Source: Leptodontidium sp. MPI-SDFR-AT-0119
Taxonomy: Eukaryota; Ascomycota; Leotiomycetes; Helotiales; Leptodontidiaceae
DNA length: 64,000 nt
Direction: 5' to 3'
NCBI GenBank assembly: GCA_020726505.1
Contig: JAHLEZ010000012.1
Coordinates: 1,612,001-1,676,000, forward strand
Below the pieces are notes generated by a model that was not told where the DNA came from, ran no database searches, and saw nothing but the letters and a program-made list of their open reading frames with translations. The translations under genes were made by a program, and so were the position numbers. Position 1 is the stretch's first letter. Each line of letters starts with the position of its first letter. Positions 57,424 through 64,000 of the stretch are shown one piece after another.

Positions 57424-59163
57424 GGCACCATATGGACATCCAAAACCCCCCTCCTCTTGGAGCTCCTCGGCCCCGAGATTTTGATCATGATATTCGAGCA
57501 GGTCTGCGCAGGATTCCTCCTCTCAAGTGGCCAAAATTGACTTCCTATCCAGGTCTGCGCTGAATCTCCTGAGATGTTGCCCTGTTTGAGACTCATGTGT
57601 CGAAGATTCGATCAGATCGCCGCGCCTCTGTCCTACCGCCGGATCAATCTAAGTGCCAACAAACTCGTCGCTTCGACTGGTCCATTCGGGCAGCGTAACG
57701 ATATATTGCGAAACGTCCACGCTCACACTCGACATGTGGAACTCCGTCAGTTACTAGATTGGGATGATGTGGCCTCATTGCTTGCTGGGTGCGCTCAGCT
57801 CGACGACTTGACGTGAGTTCTCTTATTCTTCTTGTGCCGAAGCTTATTTCTATACTTCTCGGAGGTTGCGACCTGTCGGGCTAAGAAGATGTGCCAGGTG
57901 GGCGTGTGGGCAAGAGATATTTAAGTGCTACTTTCCAGAAGCGATACGCCGGCTGGCCGCAGAAAAGTGGCCTAAAATCCGTATTTTCAACGAGTTCACT
58001 GACTACCCGGGCCAAGGGCAAAGTGGAAATTTCCTAAAGACATTTCCCGCGTCGAACATGATAAGTCTTACTGTACACAACCGAGGTTTCGGACAATCAG
58101 TTCGACCTCTATATCAATTTCTCACCAGCTGTGTGAATTTGGAAACACTCAGACTCTTCGACCTTAACGATCCCTCTCAACCTCCAAATGGCAGACTGCC
58201 CCCTGGTACGACCATTGGGTGATTTTGATGTTTTCCAAAGAATTTAACTGATTCCTTCTCCAGTCAAATGTCTCCTACTTCAAGTTCGGTCATGGCCGTA
58301 CACGCCAGAAGAAGTTCATCATCTTTGGAACTTCTCTCGTCTACAAGATCTTGAGATACCCTGGCACATTCTAGGCCTCATGTCCCAGACAATGCCACCA
58401 GCAGACTTTACCCACCTACACCGTCTGCGGACCGAACACACCTGGGCAGGAATCGACAGGCCAATAGAAGAATACACCCAGTACCACGAAATGAGGACGA
58501 GATTTCTGACCGCGATTTTACAAGAAGCCCCTGCGAATCAATTCAGAGAACTCGATGTAAAGTGCCACCTACCTTCGTTTCAAATTTCTGCACTTTCAAG
58601 ACACGGCCGTTCCCTTCGTATTCTTAGACTCCTGGATGCCTCTGGGTTCGAAGTTGATGGTTCAATCACCCCGACGACCACAACTGAGGACCTCGCCATA
58701 CTTCAGTCTACATGCCCCAATCTGTCAGAGATTACTCTGGGTATCAATATACTTTCATCGAAAGTAGGCGAACTTCTCCTGTTTTCTTTGCATTTCTAAC
58801 TAGCGGCAGGAAATTTTAACTTTTATCGATTTATTAAGCCGGTTCAGGAACATCACCAACACAACGCTGTATATGCAGAAGCCTCCAAAGATAGATTTAG
58901 ACCATGTTCCTGTGACCAGCGACAAAATCTTGGACCTTGGGCAACATCTCGCCAAAGTTTTGTACGAACACAAGCAAGGCCTCCATCTGTCTCAGGTGTC
59001 AATCAATGTGGGAGAATGGACGGGACGAAAGAGGGCACATAGACTTGTTCAGGCCAATATGAAGATGGATATGTCGGAGGCATATCAGCCACGGCGACTT
59101 CTCAATTTTTCATGGGATTCTCAAGGAATTATGACTTTCGAGGAAGCTACTCGAGCTTATTGA
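57424..59163 (+). CDS. F-box-like protein, copy 1 (5' end unclear)
   Basis: Exons about 57424-57503, 57553-57812, 57898-58205, 58264-58763 and 58810-59163. The first exon has the F-box-like LLELLGPEILIMIFEQ segment, which continues after the splice as VCAESPEMLPCLRLMCRRFDQIA, just as in the neighbour copy at 59628. The rest is a leucine-rich-like solenoid (for example ELDVKCHLP, LLDASGFEVDG). No ATG lies in frame before the first exon; a stop codon is six codons upstream, so either a leader exon is missing or the start is damaged. Product about 500 residues without the start. F-box proteins recruit SCF substrates; the target is unknown. Confidence 0.65.
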
Positions 59164-59627
59164 CGTTCATGCTTCAATCGCTCTGCTAGATACCCGAGAT
59201 CTTGCATTTCAACCAACCCTGATTCCCACCTAGTCAAGGCTTCAGCCATACAATCTACTCCCTGTGACAGAAGCTACATCGACCGACGATTGATGTTCGT
59301 CCAATCAAGTTGCCTTTCCAACCAACAACACGTCCAAGAGAGCTATGGTGCTAATGCATACACCGCCCCCCGACAAACCTTAATATTTATAGACTAAAAA
59401 TCCACCTTACAACCAACGGCGAAACCAAAACCAACACGATCCACTAGTTAGAAATCCTTTCAACTCGGATGCACATATCTGTCCATAGGGACTTGAGATC
59501 TGCGTAATATGTGCGTCGTACGCAGCTTGTCGCCGCCGCGTCCTCGCTATCTGTCCTTGTGACCCCAATCTCCGAGCACATTCCCTGCTTCAACAGGACA
59601 AACTTCTTTACGTTGAATCAAGAAAAC
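59164..59627. other. Spacer between tandem F-box-like genes
   Basis: 464 bp; no coding feature supported. Probably contains the promoter of copy 2. Confidence 0.35.
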
Positions 59628-61341
59628 ATGGGGGATACTTCAACCACATCAAGTAATGATGAGAGAGGAGCATTGGAGAAGTTGGGCCCAGAGATATTGA
59701 TCATGGTCTTTGAGAACGTGAGTGCCTTTCTCTGGAAAAGCATACTTCCAAGCTCACACTAAGCCAGCTCTGCGATTCTCCACCCGAGTTTCTTCAAAGT
59801 CTGCGGCTTGTGTCTCGGAGCTTTAACATCTTTGCCATTCCTGTTCGATACCGAACGATTACACTTAATAGTAATCTGCTTGACCCAAACGCTACCGATG
59901 TCGATATCACTTGGCAGAGAGTGCGCGATCACACAAGGCATGTCAATATCAACACAATGCTTGATTGGGACGCCGTGGTCCAGCTTCTCTCTGGTTGCAA
60001 TCGCCTCCAATCCATGAGGTGAGGAAACCCCGAAAGAGTTACTCTCCATGATATTAATATGGTACTATCTTCGTAGATGGTCAGTCTGGCATGACAATCC
60101 CAGCGAATTGTTTCCCAAAACTCTGAAACAAGCAATCCATGAGCTCTGGCCCAATCTCCGCCTCACTGTCGATAGGATCGACTGTCCATATACTCGACCC
60201 CCATTTCACACCACCAGTTTTCCCGCGCTGAATCTCGTCGAGGTCCTAGTCGACGACAGGCGAGTGTCATCATCCACCGAACCACTTCAGCGTCTCCTAG
60301 TTGCATCCAAGAATCTAGAAACGCTCAGAATCGAATTCATACGCAATCCATTTACCTCGCACGCTGGCAGACTCCCACCTGTTCGGAAACTTGTCCTGGG
60401 ATTCAGACTCTGGGACTACACGCCTGAAGAATCGGTCTTGATATGGGATTTTTCCCGTCTAGAAGCCTTGTTCATTCGGTGGCATACCCTTCTCTACCTC
60501 GATCCCTTGGTTAATAAATCGGGTCTGACTAGACTCACTCGTCTAGTTATTGCCTACGATTGGCCAGGCCGGAATTTTGTGATAGATGAAGATGCCGAGT
60601 ATAACGCGGCGAGAACCCTCATCCTTCGACGAATCATCGAGCAGATACCCCACCACCAACTTCAAGAACTTGATATCAAATGCCAACTTTCTGGTCTCCC
60701 ACTTACATCCATTGTATGTCATGGAAATACCCTCAGAACGTTGACATTGCTCGATACTTCTGGCTTCGAAACCGATGGTGTTGCTCCTGTGACTACCTCG
60801 ACCGCCGACTTGCAACTACTTTTGAACACCTGTTCGCGCCTCGTGAACCTCTCGATCGCTGTAGACTTCGATGGATTCCACGTAGGTCTCTTTCTAATTT
60901 CGTTCCATGGGTCCGCTCTCGGCCAGGGGCTAATCTTCTTGAGAATAGAGCGGCAGCTGCCCGTCTTTGGATATCCTTGCCCAGTTCCGAAACCTTACGG
61001 ACTTGACTTTGTACTCCAAATGCCTCCTTGCAGTCCCACTTTCGGATACCACAGATGTCATCCAAGATTCTGGATACGAGATTCTGCACTACTTCTGTGA
61101 GCGGAAGGAAGGGCTCAGTCTGCGCAGTCTGAAATTCAATTTGAAAGGATGGGACCCTTTCATTGGGAGTTCGCAGTGGCTTGGAATTTCAGAAGAAGAT
61201 TTGGTGGATCCTGTCCGATATCCACGATTGTTATTGAAGTTTTCATGGGATCATAATGGAACTGCCAAGTGTGAAGAGTTCCAAGTTCCGCAGCTAATTG
61301 GGTCTTATGCGAGGGAACGCAAATTTCATCTTACATGGTGA
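59628..61341 (+). CDS. F-box-like protein, copy 2
   Basis: Four exons, 59628-59717, 59768-60018, 60077-60881 and 60949-61341, all in phase, giving 512 residues. The F-box-like start is ALEKLGPEILIMVFEN followed after the intron by LCDSPPEFLQSLRLVSRSFN. Long LRR-like repeats follow (ELDIKCQLSG, LLDTSGFETDG), aligning with copy 1 through its whole length, so the two are tandem duplicates, same strand and same exon pattern except the first intron positions. The last acceptor (after AATAG) was picked because it keeps frame. Likely an SCF adaptor; no target is visible. Confidence 0.75.
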
Positions 61342-61503
61342 GGTCTTGAAATAGATAGTACGGGATGATTTGCTTCGGGTTCAAAGCAGAAATTGACAAC
61401 ATTCAAATGGCATTAAACAGATAGCGCATTCAATTAAGGCAGTAACAACACATATGTCCAAAGCTTTCTCGTCACCGACTTCTCAAGCCACCAGTGAACT
61501 CAA

Positions 61504-62728
61504 TTACCGAGCCTCTCCCCTCTCGTGCATGTCGTCCCAATATGCCCCCGATTGACAACTCCCATCTCTCCAATCGCAATCCTTTAGAAACAGCGCAACG
61601 CCAAGTACGGCATAACTATCGGCATTCTCTAATGCTAACTGTGCTCCTCCATCCATCGCAAGGTCATTACAAGCGTAGAATCCAACCGACTCCGCGCCAC
61701 GATCAGCGGATTGCACGTCAGGTACGTTTGGTCCTAAATCTATTTCCTTAAATCAGCCTATTTTCCCAAGGGCGGAAATAACGTTTCAACTCACAACTTC
61801 TTCCCACAAGATGCGCGTACTCGTGGAGGAAGATCTTGGAAAAGGATTGATACGAATCGAGTAGGATTAACTGGTGGGGAGGATCGTACATCGTCAACGA
61901 GGGACGCAGTCCCCTTTCCCAAAGAAGCGAACAGAAGGTGATAGTATTGAAATGAGTATGTGTCACGGCCAGGTTCTCCGCTCCACATATCGATTTCGAC
62001 GGGTCGCGTAGCTCTGGTCTGGTTTGCTTGGGCATTGCTATCTTCGTCACTTTATCGTACCAGTGTTCTGGAGATGTCAGGAAGCTCTCATTAATAACCA
62101 CATACTTAGGTGTGTAGAAATCTTACCTCCGCCATTCATTAGTCTGCGCGGTTTTAGATAGTCGTCTGTTGTAGGGTCAATTACGTATTTCGTACGTTTG
62201 ATCCACCCATAATTGCAGTAGATTCTTGTCTTTTGTGATGTCCCTCGGGCATCTTGCAAGATAAGTCCTGTGCTATGCTGGCCTATCATATCCATCAGGT
62301 CTGTAAATCAGAACGTCAGCATAGAACTTATATCGCACTCTCTCACACACCAACTCACGCCACATTTTCAGCAGGTTGTCCACCTGAGTGTTATCACGGT
62401 AATCACCATGATCGTGGTTCTCCTGCGTCGAAGGAATAGCAAAAAGATAGTTGAACATCCAACCGACCGATGGTATCTCTACATTGTTCGACATGTCGCC
62501 CGTGGCGACGGAAATGATGTTTTTCATTAGGATCATCTCGTCAAAGGCTGCTGACAGATCATTCTTTTGAGCAGCGGAGCATCCACCTGGGATAGAGTCT
62601 GGCTGAACGTCAAATGCGGTGTCAATTGGGCGAAGAGGAGTTGTAGAACTTGGTTCTGCCGTAGTGGTAGGTGTTTGTGCGTAGACGAAGGTTGCCAGAG
62701 TAAAGATGAGGAACAGAATCCGATGCAT
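61504..62728 (-). CDS. Secreted aspzincin-like (M35-type) metalloprotease
   Basis: Four exons, 62728-62359, 62300-62127, 62067-61798 and 61733-61504, giving 347 residues. A signal peptide covers about residues 1-17 (MHRILFLIFTLATFVYA). The zinc motif is FLHEYAHLVG (His263, Glu264, His267), and the final exon adds ENADSYA (Asp310), a likely third ligand as in M35/deuterolysin-type aspzincins; the GT-x-D part of the usual motif is not seen. Cys near residue 62 and in the last exon can pair. The splice before the last exon rests on a GTTGTG donor but joins two matching parts. It would act outside the cell on proteins. The 3' end of the F-box-like gene lies 160 bp away. Confidence 0.78.
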
Positions 62729-64000
62729 TTTGGAGATTTTTACCATTGAGGATTGGTGTTGAGCAGACTTTGGCAATTCTTAACTTCTTTGACAGTATTT
62801 GGGTGATTGTTGTGATGAGTTTTATGGCTGAGCTTTGAGGGTAGTGGGCTGCGGTGCAGTGAGGAATAATCCTACCAGACCATGATCTATTCCGCCTCCC
62901 TCTGGACACCCACCATCTATCTCCACGGGGGGCAATATGTAAACTGTTGGTTGGCGTTGGATGATACAACAAAGCGAACGAGTAGATCCTACAGATGCAT
63001 AGGACAAATTTTCCCTTTCCAGCACATTTCAGAATGATGTATCCACACGTTCAACGGTCTGGGAAGTTCCCATGCAGAATCCATGAATAGCCCCATCAGG
63101 AGTTTCAGGTAACGGATCTCATGGGATACGAAAATCCTTTGATTCTTGAAAACCGGGTAGACTTGCATCACAAAAGTTTCTTCGTCGAGTTTCACTATCT
63201 TGCTGGTTTATTTTGAGGCTATTCTACCAACGATATATACGTGTTGATTCGTTTTTGGACTGTTTTCCCTGTTTTACATTCTGCATCCTGCATCCTTCTG
63301 TCTAGATAATTTTCTTTCGCGAAAGGGTAAGGCATTCCAACAGTTCGTATTCGAGTTCATGTGAGCTCATATACGTGAAACGTGAGTTGATGCTCTATTT
63401 TGCGTCTGTTGGATTGAAAGTGATCTAGTGGTTGTGAGATCCCTCGCTTATTTTCGCTTCTTCGGATCAACCCCTTTTTCCTCCCACGCCGCCAACAAGC
63501 AGCGGAATCCTTCGATCGATTGCAACAACAGAATGTAGTACAAGGAAAGATAACAGCGGATCAGGATATTTTTCACCTTTTGATTGAGCCCTGAGTATTC
63601 TTGGATTTAAGTTCGCGGCCCGCGTCACCTCGAGTTCTGGTAGCTGTTGGCCATCACCAATTCTCCTGTGTTGTATGATGGTTGAGGGGATTGATTTTTG
63701 TCTGAGCCATCTTCTGGTATCACACAACTATGGATACAGAAATTCAGATGGAGCTCTTCAGAAATAACATGAGGGGTACGTACCGCTTGCCAACAGCGAA
63801 TCGTTGCCTTCCGAATATGTCTCATTTACACAAGTGTTGGTTGTTATCGTCCTCGAGGTCATTCGTCCCATTCCGAAACACGGTATGTATATTAGGTTTC
63901 AGGCATGCAGTTCGACTCTTGGCTCAAGATCTATTCTAAAATCGGAGTCGCGACATTACCTGCATCCTACTTCGAAGGGAATGCGGCAATGCTCACTCCA
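62729..64000. other. Right-hand intergenic region
   Basis: 1.27 kb to the window end. Small frames only (62989-63195 minus, 63467-63825 minus, 63730-63939 plus), none convincing; the next gene is probably outside the window. Confidence 0.35.

Overview
The window looks like a chromosomal segment of a filamentous ascomycete (Pezizomycotina; a leotiomycete-like fungus is my guess from the gene families, not proven). Almost every gene is split by short GT-AG introns of about 46-120 nt with CTNAC-like branch sites, genes lie on both strands without operons, and the families seen (2EXR proteins, DUF7708-NB-ARC-TPR receptors, UstY oxidases, WOPR regulators, ENA and NHA sodium pumps) are fungal. Gene models were spliced by hand from frame continuity and protein-family logic, so exon edges are predictions.

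Layout. 0.2-7.7 kb: a Lys-rich secreted protein, then a CmcJ/AsaB-type oxygenase-like gene (-) head-to-head with a DUF7708-NB-ARC-TPR receptor (+). 8.1-17 kb: an array of six 2EXR-domain loci, one of them frameshifted. 17.3-20.9 kb: a KlpA-type kinesin-14. 22.6-32.6 kb: a compact biosynthetic island. 32.7-36.5 kb: divergent persulfide dioxygenase-like and sulfide:quinone oxidoreductase genes. 38.8-44.3 kb: an MFS exporter, a membrane RING-H2 protein and a WOPR (Gti1/Pac2) regulator. 45.1-52.9 kb: divergent Na+/H+ antiporter and ENA-type Na+ ATPase. 53.7-62.7 kb: RNase T2, a secreted unknown, two tandem F-box-like paralogues and a secreted aspzincin-like metalloprotease.

The main discovery is the island at 22650-32622. 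It reads as a previously unnamed fungal ribosomal-peptide (dikaritin/ustiloxin-type RiPP) cluster: a secreted 252-residue precursor with ten tandem copies of an ALGNYYE-type motif separated mostly by Kex2 Lys-Arg sites, three UstYa-family oxidases with intact double HxxHC motifs, one secreted tyrosinase with six copper-binding His, and a ToxE-like regulator that joins a bZIP basic region to ankyrin repeats. The inferred flow is: regulator switches on the genes, the precursor enters the secretory pathway, Kex2 cuts it into repeat units, and the UstY proteins plus tyrosinase oxidise or cross-link the Tyr-rich core. An MFS exporter gene lies about 6 kb further on and could serve it, but the sulfide-oxidation pair sits in between.

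Sodium handling (NHA-type antiporter plus ENA-type ATPase) and sulfide detoxification (SQR plus persulfide dioxygenase) are each represented by divergent neighbouring gene pairs, which suggests shared promoters. Large gaps without convincing genes are listed as such.
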